Below are positions 1 to 11,051 of a stretch of DNA of 64,000 nt, piece by piece. A model generated the notes under the pieces. That model saw only the letters and a program-made list of their open reading frames with translations. It had not been told where the DNA came from and ran no database searches. The translations under genes and the position numbers were made by a program. Origin of the DNA: Fonsecaea monophora (taxonomy: Eukaryota; Ascomycota; Eurotiomycetes; Chaetothyriales; Herpotrichiellaceae); the NCBI RefSeq assembly GCF_001642475.1, contig NW_019173971.1, positions 62,001 to 126,000 on the forward strand, written 5' to 3'. Position 1 is the first letter of the stretch, and each line of letters opens with the position of its first letter.

Positions 1-983
1 ATGATCGAGGTCACCAATGACAGGCCTTTTCAGGATGTCGACTCTATTGCCGTCGCTTCTATTCGAAATGAGTTGGATGTATTAATGCAGCAGTTACCAG
101 ACTCTCTCAAGTGGAATCGTACGTCTGCCACCACGATCACGCGGGACAAACGCTGACATCTCTATCTAGATCTCTTGCAAATGCTTAGTGCTGCTGTACG
201 CATCCGTTTGTACGAGTCCTGTAAGTCTGGCGACAAGGACGGAAAGCTTGGACCTACACACCTGAGACGTCGTATGATGTGGGACTGCTTGGAGAGCGCG
301 AAAGTGCTCTGCGACGGGTTCTGTTTGGTCCCAGTCGAATCGTTTCCCTTCCTGACGTGCGTGCCCATCCTTCAACTCGCGTTAGCCATCATCAAGGCCT
401 TGAGACTGCTCTGCGTGGAAGATTATGCCTGGGACGTGGAGACCGCGCGAACGACCTATGACCTCCCGGGTGCTCTGCAACAGCTGAACAAACTCTTTGA
501 GACAGCCAGTGGCCTCAGGAGTCCTCGATGTAGCACTCTCCTCCACGGCCGGCCCATTTTCTCTCAGTATTCCGAAGCATATCGAGATATCGAGCGCTGG
601 TATCTGTCCAAGCTAAATCCGAGCGTCGCTCATTCAGATTCGGTATTGGAGCAGCCAGCAACCGTGCTTCATGCGGCACAGTATGAAGGTCTAGAGTTTT
701 GGACTCAGTTGGAGGATTTGACGTACGGGCTAACGCCCTAAAAGCAGCACGCGAGAGCATGCTAGACGTCGACCAATCCTTATCCGATGATGACGAGGAT
801 AGTCCACACACTGGTTCGATCTTTGCAGACTTAAAATGTAAGTATCGGACCGATTGAGCGCAGGCTATAATAAAAGCAGGCCAATTCAATCCAAAGGAGC
901 CATTCACCACGTTCGGATCAGCATTCTCGCAGCGTACAATAAAGTCTCGCGAGCACCAGCACGACTTGTGCCCGAGGGGGTAA
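1..983 (+). CDS. Fungal-specific transcription factor, C-terminal part (5' end outside window)
   Basis: The left edge lies inside a gene. Proposed exons are <1-118, 170-688, 745-837 and 880-983, stopping at TAA 981-983. The 119-169 intron (GTACGT...TAG) and the 838-879 intron (GTAAGT...CAG) have good signals. The middle one (689-744, GTCTAG...AAG) is weak and was chosen because the frame changes there: one frame is coding up to about 720 and another from about 745. A one-base frameshift is an equal possibility. The product looks like the C-terminal half of a Pezizomycotina nuclear regulator: helical, with conserved W and RW residues and an acidic Ser/Asp tail. No DNA-binding domain is visible because the N-terminus is missing. 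The last exon overlaps the decayed regulator on the other strand, so its coding status is the least certain part. Confidence 0.55.
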
Positions 984-1691
984 GGGATCCACATAGCGTA
1001 TCGCGCATTCATCATCGGCGTCGATAGAATGTTCTACACTGGTCAATGATGGCACGAGCACCGCGAAAGCACCGAGGCCGAAAACAGAGCAGTCTCTTTC
1101 GATCCAGGCGAGTGGTCATGCCAAGCATGAAAGTCGTGAGGAAGGTCGAACGAGGACTGTCGACAGGCACCTTTCAGCTCATCTTGGAGCAAGACTAAGG
1201 CGCGTTGGCGTTGCTCCAGACAAAGGGTGAGATTGGGAGTGTCGAAAAAAGGCCTCGAACCTGGCGCTGACGCTCTGGATGGCATGGACCAGAGAAGGAC
1301 ATCTCACAAGATGTTCGACGACGGGAAAGGGAGAGTGGAGTATCGTTTCGGATCAACGACCACCATCTGGCAACTTTTCTCCACCCCAAGCTGGAGTAGG
1401 AGCTGATTGATATTCGAAAGACCACATAGGGGGTTTATCATACGGCCCGTAGCTAAGCCCTGGCATCTCTACTTGCCATTGTTTCAGACGAGGTGTCGCC
1501 CGACACACAGAGCCTCGCAGCTGACACCGGTGGTATATGGGATAGTCCTCGTCACATTTCACTCGCCGCCGCGTCTTGCATTCTAGGCAGCCGGGATTTA
1601 CTTTTTCAACGCTTCTTTGGCTCGAGAAGACCTCGCTCGTTCCCTCTAGAGAGTTCGGGATCTCGATGAAATGTGCGGAATGATTGGGCAC
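880..1691 (-). pseudogene. Decayed Zn2Cys6 transcription factor
   Basis: On the minus strand, 1691-1353 reads as the N-terminus of a binuclear zinc-cluster regulator: C-x2-C-x6-C, a basic RRRVKCDE stretch, then the second half of the cluster. The fourth cysteine of the six is replaced by Tyr (TAC where TGC is expected, near 1533), which should destroy zinc binding. Downstream, similarity to the middle homology region of such factors continues but jumps frame: a stop follows the N-terminal frame near 1353, the frame changes at a run of six T near 1250, and changes again around 1100-1170. Each segment is coding-like, with phrases such as SLVHAIQSVSARF, LCLEQRQRALVLLQDEL and FGLGAFAVLVPSL. Several independent lesions plus a lost ligand argue for a dead gene rather than introns. 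It is convergent with the partial regulator at the left edge, and their 3' ends overlap. Confidence 0.6.
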
Positions 1692-2448
1692 AGCGAGATG
1701 GGACCCGGAGAGCAGCGATCATGGCGGCTTGCTGCCACGGGTGAGCTTGGCATGTACGTGGTCCGAGGAAGGTTGCCCAACAAAGAATCTCTGTCAGCCT
1801 TGAGGCGGAGGATGATTATCTAGGAATTTGATCGTGAAGAGAGGACAGCGTTGATTGGCCAAGGATCAGCTGGGGGGTCATATTCAGTTATGGAAGCTGG
1901 CTGGTGCAGTCTGGTGATGTCGGGGAGCTGATAGGTTGCTGTCGCTGATAATGAGGCTCGAACAAACTGCTCTCCACTTAGCAAGACAGATCAAATGCGT
2001 TCTTTACTGAAAGTTAGACAAACGTGCGCCACCAACACAGCTTTAGCTCCATGAGAAGTTGACCGGCCTCGGGGTATATAATATATATATATATATATAT
2101 ATATTCTATGACTACGAGGCTCTACTTCTTAAAAGGATCTATCTATCTTGGTAAAGTATACTAACACAACCCTTCCAGTAATAGTCATGTTGTCCCATGT
2201 ACAGGACGTTGGGCTGGTCAGTCTTGACTCTTTGTTGTGGAACTCGACTCATTCTATCTCTGACGAGGAAGGCGACTCGCCGATCTGCTTCGAACTTATC
2301 TGTTGAATGTATCTCCAGTTAATGGATTCATTCTATCAAAGATGACTCATTATCCACGGCAGACATCCATGTTTTTTTTTTCCGGGCAGGGACATCATCT
2401 CGTAATCCTCAACGTCATTCCTGATAACAGTCTCAATCTCAATGTAGT
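1692..2448. other. Intergenic region with AT repeat
   Basis: No gene is supported. It lies upstream of the decayed regulator and downstream of the oxidoreductase gene and contains an AT dinucleotide repeat. The short open frames have no recognisable product. Confidence 0.6.
2075..2104. repeat. (AT)n microsatellite
   Basis: About 30 bp of almost pure alternating TA, interrupted once (TATATAATAT...). It is a simple repeat likely to vary in length between strains. Confidence 0.9.
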
Positions 2449-3438
2449 TCAATGCTTAACCACAATCTTGCCGCCCGCGTCATGACTGTCCATCAATGCA
2501 TGCGCCTTCTGTATATCCTGGTATTCAAACACATGTGTCGGCCGTGCGTCCCACTCCCCCCTCTCGATTTTGTCCGCAATCTCTTGCAGGGGAATCTTCT
2601 CCATGGGAAAATCTTCCGTGCCTAGCACTTTGCTGTGGAATAGGCTAAAGTGCACGCCCGGCTCCATCTCGATCATCGGGTTAAAATCCTTGACGGGCGC
2701 GAGCCCACCCAGCCATCCGGCCTGGAGCATCCGGCCCCCAGCGCGGGTGAGGCGGAGGGAGTCGAGCAGGGCGACGTTGCCAATCAGGTTGAGCGTCTTG
2801 TCGAATTTGTGGTCTGGGAGGAAGCGCTGGCTGAGCGGGTTTTCCTCGAGGACCGCGTCTTCCACGCCCATCCTCGTCAACATGTCGAACCGCTCCTGTC
2901 GTCTCGTGGTTGCTGTCACTTTAGCCCCCGCATTCACCGCGAGGTGAACTGCCGCTTGACCGATGGTGCTTGTGGCGCCGCGGATCAGGACCCTCTCGCC
3001 CCTGCGCAGGTCGAGGATGGTGAAGAGGCACGAATACGCCGTGGAATACACCTCGGGCAACGCGGCCAGTTGCTCCCAAGAGAGGTTGGTCTTGATCTTG
3101 ACCACGTTCGCGACGGGGACGTTGACGAACTCGCCATATCCACCTGGTCGATTCCGACCCATGCCACCCATCACTCCGACCACCGTGTCGCCTTTCTGAA
3201 ACTTGCCCAAAGGGTCGGCCTCTACAATGCCCACGCATTCGAGGCCGGAGATGGGGTTCCATTCGTCCCATTCGCCCTTGCGCATGTGCATTTCGGCGTG
3301 GTTCAGGCCGAATGCTTTCACGTGGACGAGCACTTCGCCTGGAGTAGGAGCGGGTTTGGGAACGGTTTTGTGGTGAAGGACTTCTGGACCTCCAAAGGCG
3401 GTGATGACGATGGCTTGCATGGTTTCGGTGTCAGACAT
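2449..3438 (-). CDS. Zinc-independent MDR-family quinone/enone oxidoreductase
   Basis: Uninterrupted 329-residue protein of the medium-chain dehydrogenase/reductase superfamily, quinone oxidoreductase branch. The N-terminal GroES-like domain (about residues 10-125) carries the typical AFGGPEVL and GLNHAEMHMRKG phrases. The Rossmann domain (about 140-270) has the nucleotide-binding loop IRGATSTIGQAAVHLA. The cysteine-rich structural zinc loop and the catalytic zinc ligands of true alcohol dehydrogenases are absent, so it should be an NADPH-dependent reductase of quinones or alpha,beta-unsaturated carbonyls, probably cytosolic. The start at 3438 is the first in-frame ATG of the family's normal N-terminus. 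Length is normal for the family and there is no intron. The substrate cannot be told from sequence. Confidence 0.9.
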   Translation of the reverse strand: MSDTETMQAIVITAFGGPEVLHHKTVPKPAPTPGEVLVHVKAFGLNHAEMHMRKGEWDEWNPISGLECVGIVEADPLGKFQKGDTVVGVMGGMGRNRPGGYGEFVNVPVANVVKIKTNLSWEQLAALPEVYSTAYSCLFTILDLRRGERVLIRGATSTIGQAAVHLAVNAGAKVTATTRRQERFDMLTRMGVEDAVLEENPLSQRFLPDHKFDKTLNLIGNVALLDSLRLTRAGGRMLQAGWLGGLAPVKDFNPMIEMEPGVHFSLFHSKVLGTEDFPMEKIPLQEIADKIERGEWDARPTHVFEYQDIQKAHALMDSHDAGGKIVVKH

Positions 3439-4267
3439 GGCTGTGAGTAGAGTGTGCTCGACCAGCTAAACTGTACAAGTTTTGGTTATGCTAGAGACAG
3501 TGATTTGATGTTGAGACTCGATTTAATTTTCCACTAGATAGGTGATCCGGTAGTTGACTGCGTGGTCTTCCATCCTGCCAAAGGGGTGCTCACTCACGCA
3601 TTTATACCTTTTGTTCGTGCTCACCAGGGCGTATCCTACCAACACCCCCATTAACATACTGCGCGGCACAGTACAAGCCCTGGAGTCATGAAATGTAAAC
3701 ATCGATGGATGTGCAAGGATGAGACGTTGCCCATTTCGTAACAAGCGCATCACAACGGCAGCGAATGCAAATGCAGCGACCAGCATCTAACCCAGTGATA
3801 GGTTCGTCGAGCTGGGTGAGGACCAGCCCAGGACGCGAGGGGAAACCCTGAGTTGCTGGATTAAGAAAATGCTCCATCAGCAAGTAAGGCTGTCGCTCGC
3901 CAGACAAGGGGGATTGACACCATTATGCATTACAGCGTGATTGGGGAGGATGTCCGGGGAGATGGTGTGTTGAGTTGATTGAAAAGCTGACAAAGGCTGC
4001 ACTTAGAGAAACTCTAAGCAGAGGATGTGCTGCTTTTGTGGTGACGTAGCAGTTGCGCACCAAGCTAACTTCTTCTGGAAAGCTTCCCGCCTGTAGAAGC
4101 ACGACACCGCCAAAAGCGGCATTCTGCGCGTATTGAGCTTCTACTAACAATATTGGTGCTGCCTGCGCCGCTTTTGCAGTGAATCACCATACTATGGCTA
4201 ATGCTCATCTCTTCTCCCTCGTCTACGGAGAGTACTGCATCGCCCCGATAGCTATCTGCCATCATGA
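3439..4267. other. Intergenic region
   Basis: It contains the promoter of the oxidoreductase (read leftward) and the 3' flank of the S53 peptidase. No coding sequence, repeat or RNA gene is supported; open frames here are short and unrecognisable. Confidence 0.6.
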
Positions 4268-6097
4268 TTATTTCCCCACGGCCAAATCGAGCAGCTTTGG
4301 AAAGTCCGGCGTGCCCAGCCCCGTGGCAGCATCCCAGCCCTTGACCGCCTGCCACCCAGCGCCAGGAACCCCTGGCGCATCGTCACCCGAGTTCGTCACG
4401 TTTTCACATCCGCTTGACGACCCTTCCGTGATGTCCGTGACCGCCTTGTTGGTGTAGGCCTTGGTGTAGAGCCAGGGGTTCAAAAAGCCCAGCGGCTTCT
4501 GGCCCCGGGACAGTCGGGCCGAGTTGATGTTGGCGATGATGGCGGCCCAGGTAGGCGTGGCGGCACTCGTGCCCCCGCTCAATTGCTCCCGGCCGAGATG
4601 GAAGATGGGGAACGTCGTCCATGCCTGCGCAGCCACGTCCGGGATGGCCCTCCCAGTCCGATTGTACAGGCCCTGAAACTTGTTCTTGACGGCGGTGCTG
4701 TTCAGATACGTCTCGACGTGCTCGCGCTGGTAGTCCGGCCGGGCGAACACGTCGCTGAAGCCCCCACCAGACATTCGCTCAGCGATCTCTGGCTGCACTT
4801 GGCCCGTACCGCCCACGCTCGTGACCCACGGGCAGCTGGCGGGGAACTGTGGCATAAACCTCGTCCGGTTGCGCCCGTCGTTGGTCATGCAGCCATCCCC
4901 TGGACCGCCGTCACCGCTGGAGGTGATGACGCTCACACCGCGAGCGCCCAGCTTGGCGAACAACTGGCACACACTGAGCATATAGGACACGGGGTGGGTC
5001 TGCTCGTCTTCCCCGTACGAGATGCTGATCACCTGCGGTAGTTTGTCGTTGGTTAGATTGACCATGTACTGCAGATACTCCAAGAACGGCTCCTGCTCGT
5101 TCAGCACGCCTGGTTTGTCTGGCAATTGCAGGTCGGGAATCCACGGGCCCCTGCCGCCGACCTTGTAAAAGTCCACCGGCGTCGGATACGAGAGCGTCAG
5201 ACCGTACTGGACATCCATGTTGGCTTCTGAGGCCCAGTCCGCGTCGGTGGATTGGTTGTTGACGCCGCCATTCACGGATGTGATGGAAAAGTTTGCGCCT
5301 CGCGCGTACGGTGCCCATTTGTCCACGAACAGGGCCAGATCGGATCGGAGCACGTTTTGGCTCGCAAATGCGGGAATCCCCAATCGCGAGCCGGAGCTGG
5401 CGTTGGCACGGAAGTTGCCTATACCATACAGCGCACGGATACAGTCGGGTGAGGTGGTCGTGTTGCAATACGTCGCATTCAGTTTGGTTGGTGATCCGTA
5501 GACGGGGATCGAGCTCGCCGGAGGACCGGGTTGTTGGGCTGCCCGCGAACGGGCGAAATGGGTTGTCGGCTGGATCGTTTGGATGTGAGCATGAAGCCTG
5601 TCAGGGACGGAGTATTCGAGGGTGCGAATCCGCCAGCTTTTGTCTCCTGCGTGGTAGAACAAGAAGAAGGTAGTGTCAAGGAGACTCTCTGCCTGCATGA
5701 CGGTGGTGTTGACGTTGATCCAATCCCCCTTGTCTTGCACGTCCACTGCCGAAATTCCATGTTCCTCAAGCCAGTCAAGCACAGCGTTAGAAATTGCTGG
5801 CTCGGGACGTAAGAGTGCGTCGAGCTCGTGGGCCTCGTAATGTTGGCCGTACAGCTCGTTGTCGGGATCGGAGATCCTCAGCAACTGGTCTTGGAGGAAA
5901 GTGTGCTTGTCATCCTCGCGAATCGCGATGTGGAGTTTGAGACGTGAGAGCGCTGGTGCTCGCGGCCCTTGGTACCAGCCTTCAGGAATGCCAGCGACTT
6001 GCTCAAACACCCTGAGGTGGCTGCTGCCTGGAGCGGCGCTTGCGATGCTGTGCAGCAGCAGAGCACACAGCACAAATAGCCTTGTACAGCTCAACAT
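4268..6097 (-). CDS. Secreted sedolisin (S53) tripeptidyl-peptidase
   Basis: 609-residue intronless preproenzyme of the serine-carboxyl peptidase family S53. Residues 1-21 are a signal peptide with a hydrophobic core (FVLCALLLHSIASA). Residues about 31-175 match the pro-kumamolisin activation domain, including IPEGW near the start. The catalytic domain follows from about 215. The catalytic triad is visible as Glu291 and Asp295 in the EANMDVQYG motif and Ser511 in SGGTSAATP, with the oxyanion Asp396 in SSGDGG. The C-terminal calcium site is marked by DIT (555-557) and GWDAATGLGTPDF (587-599). Many N-x-S/T sites suggest glycosylation. Family members act at acid pH outside the cell, releasing tripeptides from protein N-termini or cutting internally; which of the two cannot be decided here. 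Length is complete and no lesion is seen. Confidence 0.95.
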   Translation of the reverse strand: MLSCTRLFVLCALLLHSIASAAPGSSHLRVFEQVAGIPEGWYQGPRAPALSRLKLHIAIREDDKHTFLQDQLLRISDPDNELYGQHYEAHELDALLRPEPAISNAVLDWLEEHGISAVDVQDKGDWINVNTTVMQAESLLDTTFFLFYHAGDKSWRIRTLEYSVPDRLHAHIQTIQPTTHFARSRAAQQPGPPASSIPVYGSPTKLNATYCNTTTSPDCIRALYGIGNFRANASSGSRLGIPAFASQNVLRSDLALFVDKWAPYARGANFSITSVNGGVNNQSTDADWASEANMDVQYGLTLSYPTPVDFYKVGGRGPWIPDLQLPDKPGVLNEQEPFLEYLQYMVNLTNDKLPQVISISYGEDEQTHPVSYMLSVCQLFAKLGARGVSVITSSGDGGPGDGCMTNDGRNRTRFMPQFPASCPWVTSVGGTGQVQPEIAERMSGGGFSDVFARPDYQREHVETYLNSTAVKNKFQGLYNRTGRAIPDVAAQAWTTFPIFHLGREQLSGGTSAATPTWAAIIANINSARLSRGQKPLGFLNPWLYTKAYTNKAVTDITEGSSSGCENVTNSGDDAPGVPGAGWQAVKGWDAATGLGTPDFPKLLDLAVGK

Positions 6098-7230
6098 CCC
6101 TGATGATAAACCGCAGATTCTGAACGAAGTATTCGAGTCTCAAGAGGCCTGTGATGCCATTTCTTATGTCGAGAAACGTGCTCATGCGCATCCTATATGT
6201 CTTTGCCCCCCGGTTCCGTTGATCGTCGCAAGGCTGTGCAATTGACCCCGAATAGCGGCATTGTTCTGGGGATATTATTCAGACCCGAAAGCCGATCTCC
6301 ACAAATCAGGCCGCAGGGAAAATGCAGGGAGGCACTCAGAGGTCATTGTGTGAGATTATGGTGTAGCCCTGCCTGTCATACCATGGCCTGGTGCCTGGTC
6401 TGGAGGGTGTGACGATCTCTCACGAGTGCCGAGTCGAGTCGAGGTTTGCTGTTCGTGGGGCCATGGTGCCGGGGAGGAGGTTGACAGTATTGCTTCTGCC
6501 TGGCAGTGAGTGGGTAGTGCTGATGGCCAGGATTGCCAGACACGCCAGATTGAGAGTATCATCCATGTTGGAGAATGGGCGAGTGGCAGGGTTTGTGTGT
6601 ATATTGTAGCACTGAGAAAGGATTCTAGCAAAGGTTCTACGGTCTAATCCCTGCGGGGCTCCACTGATGGACTGCCTGATGGAGTGATACCAGTGCGCGC
6701 ATACAAGTACATCTTCGGCGTTATGGCATTTGGTGAGAAAGACCTTAGGTCTAGGAGTTATGCTTAGCATTATTCGGTATTCCCCAGCTGTGGGTAAATA
6801 TACTTTACCTGGTCAGCGCACTTCAACACCACCACCTAAAACACCCAACCTGCTACACGGCACATTCTCGTCCCAAACCAGTAGATGGTACACTCAGTTC
6901 CGAGTTCTGCTATTCTGGCAATTTATCTAGTTTCTTCACACAGATGTACAAAACCGGGTTGATAGGAAAAGGGCCATCTTTCAGGTCATGTATCCCATCA
7001 AAAGTCAGCCAAAAGCCCTCATCAAAAAGGTCGCCGTCGCTCATGATGCATAAAACCTCCGCATACCAAATGTAGCCCGTCAGTCAGCCCAGCATATCAA
7101 ACGTCCACTCCCCATGCCGATTGCAGTCTCTGTAGCACCTTCTATGCACCCTCAATGCACCCCAAACTCAACCAGATCAGCGCTATCATCCAGCAAAAGC
7201 GGTCAAAAGGACACTGTTTCTCCTCTGTTT
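6098..7230. other. Intergenic region upstream of S53 peptidase
   Basis: About 1.1 kb holding the promoter side of the peptidase and the 3' flank of the kinesin gene. Small open frames (for example minus strand 6420-6770) have no domain and no family feel, so I call nothing. Confidence 0.6.
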
Positions 7231-10200
7231 TCACCGGTTTGTGTTGAAAAACCAACTGCTCCGCTTGTTTCCTTCTGATCCGCTCAGATTCGAGATAATG
7301 GGTAAGCTGGGCGCACCATTGGCTCCATCAAGATTCGATGCTGCTCCGCCGCCGCCGCGAAGAGGTTTGGCTATCCGTGCACCAGCGTTCATCAGGCTGT
7401 TGAACCCACCGGTCGCTCCAGGCCCAGCAGTTGCCATGTTTCTCGAGGATACCTTTGCTGCTTCCAGACGCTCCTTGACTGCAGCAAGTTGTGCTTCAAA
7501 CCTGTGAACCCCTGTTAGTTCCGAGTCTTGTGAAAGTACAATGACGGCGCCATACCTGTGGTTCGCTGCTGTCAATTTGTCTTGACTGTCGGCCAGCAGA
7601 CTCTCTAGACTCAGTATCCGTTCATTCCGGGCAATCAACTTGCGCTCCGCAATCGCGACCTCCTTCTTCAGGCTCGTATTCTGGTCGACAAGCTGTCTTT
7701 GTACCACCGTAAGTTGCTCCAGGTTGCGCTCTAAGAATGCCATCTTCTTCTGCTGTTGGCGGTTGTTGCTCGAGCGGAGCACGTTGTTGTATTGCTCCCG
7801 CGTCTCGTCGAGTGAAATCTCCAACTCCACCACCCGCTCGCACCGGTTCTGCAGATCCCGCATCAGGTTCTTCTTCATCGATTCGAAGTCGGCGATTTGT
7901 TGTTGCAACGTCTTGCTCGTGCCGCCGTTGGCCGCACCAGCTCCATTGGCAGCACCCCTTGACTGGAGATCTGTAATGGTCTTCTGTAACCGTTCGACTT
8001 CTTGGGACTTGTGGGTAAGTTGATCTCGTAAGTCATGGACCAGCTCGCTCTGCGTTTCCTGGCGGTCTGAGAACAATTGCTCGAGCCGTCCTTTGACATC
8101 CTCCACATCTTCTGGGCCAAGATTTCGAGTCAACAAATCTTCATAATCCTGTTGCACCGCCGCTAGTTTCTCTTCCAGTCCAAGTGTTCGGTCCTCGTGC
8201 TCGTCCTCGGCACGGTCGTTGAGGGATTTCTCTGCTTGTCGGACTAGCGTCTGTGATTCCAACAATTTCGAGCGCAGATCTTCCAGATGATGGCTCGGTA
8301 CAGCTTCGCCACTGAGACTGGCGGCATGCAAGGCGTCCACTTGATCGAGCATCTCTCGCATACGATTCTCATTATCGGAGAACGCGCTATCACCGAGGTC
8401 AAAGCCCGCCATCATCTTGGCCATCTTCTCTTTCTTCTTGCGGTCCTTTTCGTCCAAAGCCGCTGTGGTCTCTTTGGCGCTCATCTTGAGGTCTAGCAAC
8501 TGCTGTTTGACTGAAATCAGCTCCGCCTCCAATTCCGAGTTCGCGTCTTTCAAGCCCTCCATGGTGATTGCGTCTTCCTTGCTCTGGTATGACAGCTTCT
8601 GCAGCTCCAGTTGTGTCTTGTTCAGTTTATCTGCCATGCTCTCGTTTTCTTTGGCTGTCCGCATAGCGCCTTCCTTGTATGATTTGAGCTCCTCTCGAGC
8701 CTCTTGAAGGCTTCGCTCTGCATTAGCGACCTGTGTTTCCTTCTCAGTAAGCTGATCTTGAAGTTCATTCTCTCGTCGTAGAAATTCCTCTCGCTCATCT
8801 TTCTCGAGTATAATACTGGGTGTACTTGATCTTTCGCCAGCCCGAGAATCGGGTCGACTGGGGGTGTCTGACCGGAGAAGTTCTGAAGGTGCCCTCGAGG
8901 GTGTGTCTGGTCTTGCTTTGGCTTCTGGTTTCTGTCCTGAGCCACCCAATGGAGGCACCCACTTTTCTTTGGGGACAGTCTCGCCTTTTCGCCATTGCTG
9001 CAACTCGGAATCCAACGAGGCAATATACTTTTCAAACGTCATGGTCTGGTTCTGAGCGAGTTTGAGCTGGCGCTTGAGCTCCGCCGGACTCAACTCGGCG
9101 TTGATCTTGGCCTTGTTCTTGATCGTCTTTGCTCTCATACCAAATCGCAGAGTGCTGACAGTCTCGGCATCGTTGTAGCTGCTGGGGGAACAGTTTATAA
9201 TCAGGGTTGTCCTTGAGTTACCACCCAAACTTTCTTGCAGGATCCTGGTCAATTTGGAGTCTCGGTAGGGGACGTGTGTTGATTTGCCGTCAGTCAGAGC
9301 ATTGATGACCATTCCCAGCGCGCTCAAACTCTTGTTGATTTTCTTCGCCTCTTCCAATGTTTGTCCACTCGCACCCGTCTTGCCGACCTTTTCTGAACCT
9401 GCCAAGTCCACAAGATATAGCATTCCACTCTTTTGCGACCCGGTGTTGACATCTTTTTGATTGATGGTGACCAAGAATATCGAGTGCGAGCGTGACGACT
9501 CCAGATTCATGTTGGTAGATGCGGTGACTCGTGATCTCTGCCCCAGATGCATAGCTGTATAGACTTCCTCCACCGTGTTGACATAGATTTCACGCAGTCC
9601 TTTCACATACGGGCCCCTTGGTCCTTCGTTTATGGGAAGATTGTCCATGACAGGGTTCAGCAAGTCTCGTATACGTTCCATATAAATTTCCAGGTAGGAG
9701 ATGCCCACGGTGTATTCGATTTGCGCCGAGCCGTGAACGAGGATGGAATCGAATATCTGTTCGGTAATGCGAGGAATTATACCCTTCTTGTCCGCATCGT
9801 CCATATCTCCCATCATTGTATAAGACTTTCCAGCACCTGTTTGACCGTAGGCGAAGACGGTGCCATTGTAACCATTCATCACATCTTCAACCGTTGACCT
9901 TATGGAGAAATCGAATATATCGGCTTGTTGTGAGGACATGTCAAAGACTCGGTCGAAGGTAAAGGGGGCGTTGGTTTCGGAGGACTGCAAGTATGTGAGT
10001 TGGGCTGTTATGCGATGCGGTCAAGATCAATGGGCAGCAGTCTACCTGAAGCTGGACCGTGTCTTCGCCCATAAACTGGACGACCGGTTGGCCGCCATTT
10101 GCGAGCTCGACCTTGTTCTGAGGACGGAAACGGGCAACAACTGGTAGAGGCAGTTAGCAAGGGACTGGACAGAACACTGGCCCGAGGGGATCTCTATCGA

Positions 10201-10304
10201 ACCTTTGATGTTGTTCCCGCCTCCGCTGCTCCCTGCGCCAGAACTAAAATCCGTGGTCAGTGCCGATATCATAAGGAGGGAAGGGTTGCCAGAGCATACG
10301 CCAT
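7231..10304 (-). CDS. kinA: Conventional kinesin (kinesin-1 heavy chain)
   Basis: Microtubule plus-end motor for long-range transport in hyphae. Model: exons 10304-10300, 10243-10203, 10140-10046, 9984-7556 and 7501-7231, giving 946 residues. The first coding exon is only ATGGC, joined over an intron with GTATGC, CTGAC and TAG signals. The 54-nt intron at 7555-7502 is a multiple of three without a stop but has GTATGG, ACTAAC and CAG signals, and it interrupts the conserved NHRFEAQL tail motif. Motor domain about residues 14-340: P-loop GQTGAGKS at 94-101, switch I SSRSH at 210-214, switch II DLAGSE at 240-245. Neck linker and coiled coils follow, broken by a Pro/Ser-rich hinge with repeated RPDTPSR, then the conserved tail coil. 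Fungal kinesin-1 works without light chains. Length matches other fungal kinesin-1 proteins. Confidence 0.95.
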
Positions 10305-11051
10305 GTTTTAGTCAGGACTCGACGTTGTCAATCTGGCCAGGCGGAAAGCATCAGTTCTGCGAAATGCTGGCCCGACTGCGCGGGTCAAGGTTGGTAAACA
10401 GGGCAAATTCAGGATCGCGGGAGTTTCAATGTTGGCGGACCAGACGCGATTGGGAAACCTGGGGTCAAAGGGGACAATGGTGAAGATTGGAATGGGAAGC
10501 GCAGTCAAAGTCCAGCGTTGACTCCCGAGTGATCCTAGGATACTTTTTCGAGGTCTCCGTTTTGGGAGTCGTCGAGGTGTCAGGCATACACGCGCGGTGC
10601 AGATGCAAAGTGCCAGGCGTGCCTGCAGCGACACCCTGTTTTCTCCCTGTTTCTCGGCTTTGCCTCGTTGACGCGCGCCCCCTTAGAGTTACGATCCTTG
10701 ACCCCCGATGCGGCGGCTAGTGCGCCTACTCTCCCCCCCCCCCCCCTGTCGACCCTCTGAACTGACGTGACTGGCTCCCGTGCTCCCCTGTTGAGGTGCA
10801 CGAGAATGCTTGTAGGTCATTTTCCCGAGTTAATCCTCCACCTTGCTTGTGCGTTGCCTTGTTAAGTACCGAGCAATCGAGTTTAGTAATTGTTATATAG
10901 CAGGAATAATACAGAATCTGCTCGGATCAAGTCATCCCAGCGGACAAGGTGAGATACATATAAGAAGTCTCCAAGCAGGAGGAGATTAGACTTTGAGTTT
11001 CTATCTCCCTTCCAGATCCTGTTTCATTTGATTACGGACAGTCAGATCCTC
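10305..11051. promoter_or_regulatory. Divergent promoter region, kinesin / alpha-beta hydrolase
   Basis: The 747-bp gap between two divergently read genes contains a C homopolymer and a TATA-like ACATATAAG at about 10956-10964, roughly 90 bp before the hydrolase ATG. No coding sequence is supported. Confidence 0.4.
10733..10746. repeat. Poly-C run
   Basis: Fourteen consecutive C residues on the plus strand in the divergent promoter region; a simple homopolymer, prone to sequencing and replication slippage. Confidence 0.85.

Noticed and set aside
1240..1275. tRNA-like B box (GGTTCGAGGCC) followed by a T6 run on the minus strand
   Set aside because: The flanking bases cannot form a T-arm or acceptor stem, and the stretch is explained by the decayed regulator's coding sequence.
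2449..6097. Oxidoreductase and S53 peptidase as an operon-like metabolic cluster
   Set aside because: They are both leftward but separated by 830 bp with independent promoters and no common pathway.
6420..6770. 116-codon minus-strand frame
   Set aside because: No domain or signal peptide; low similarity in style to real genes of the window.
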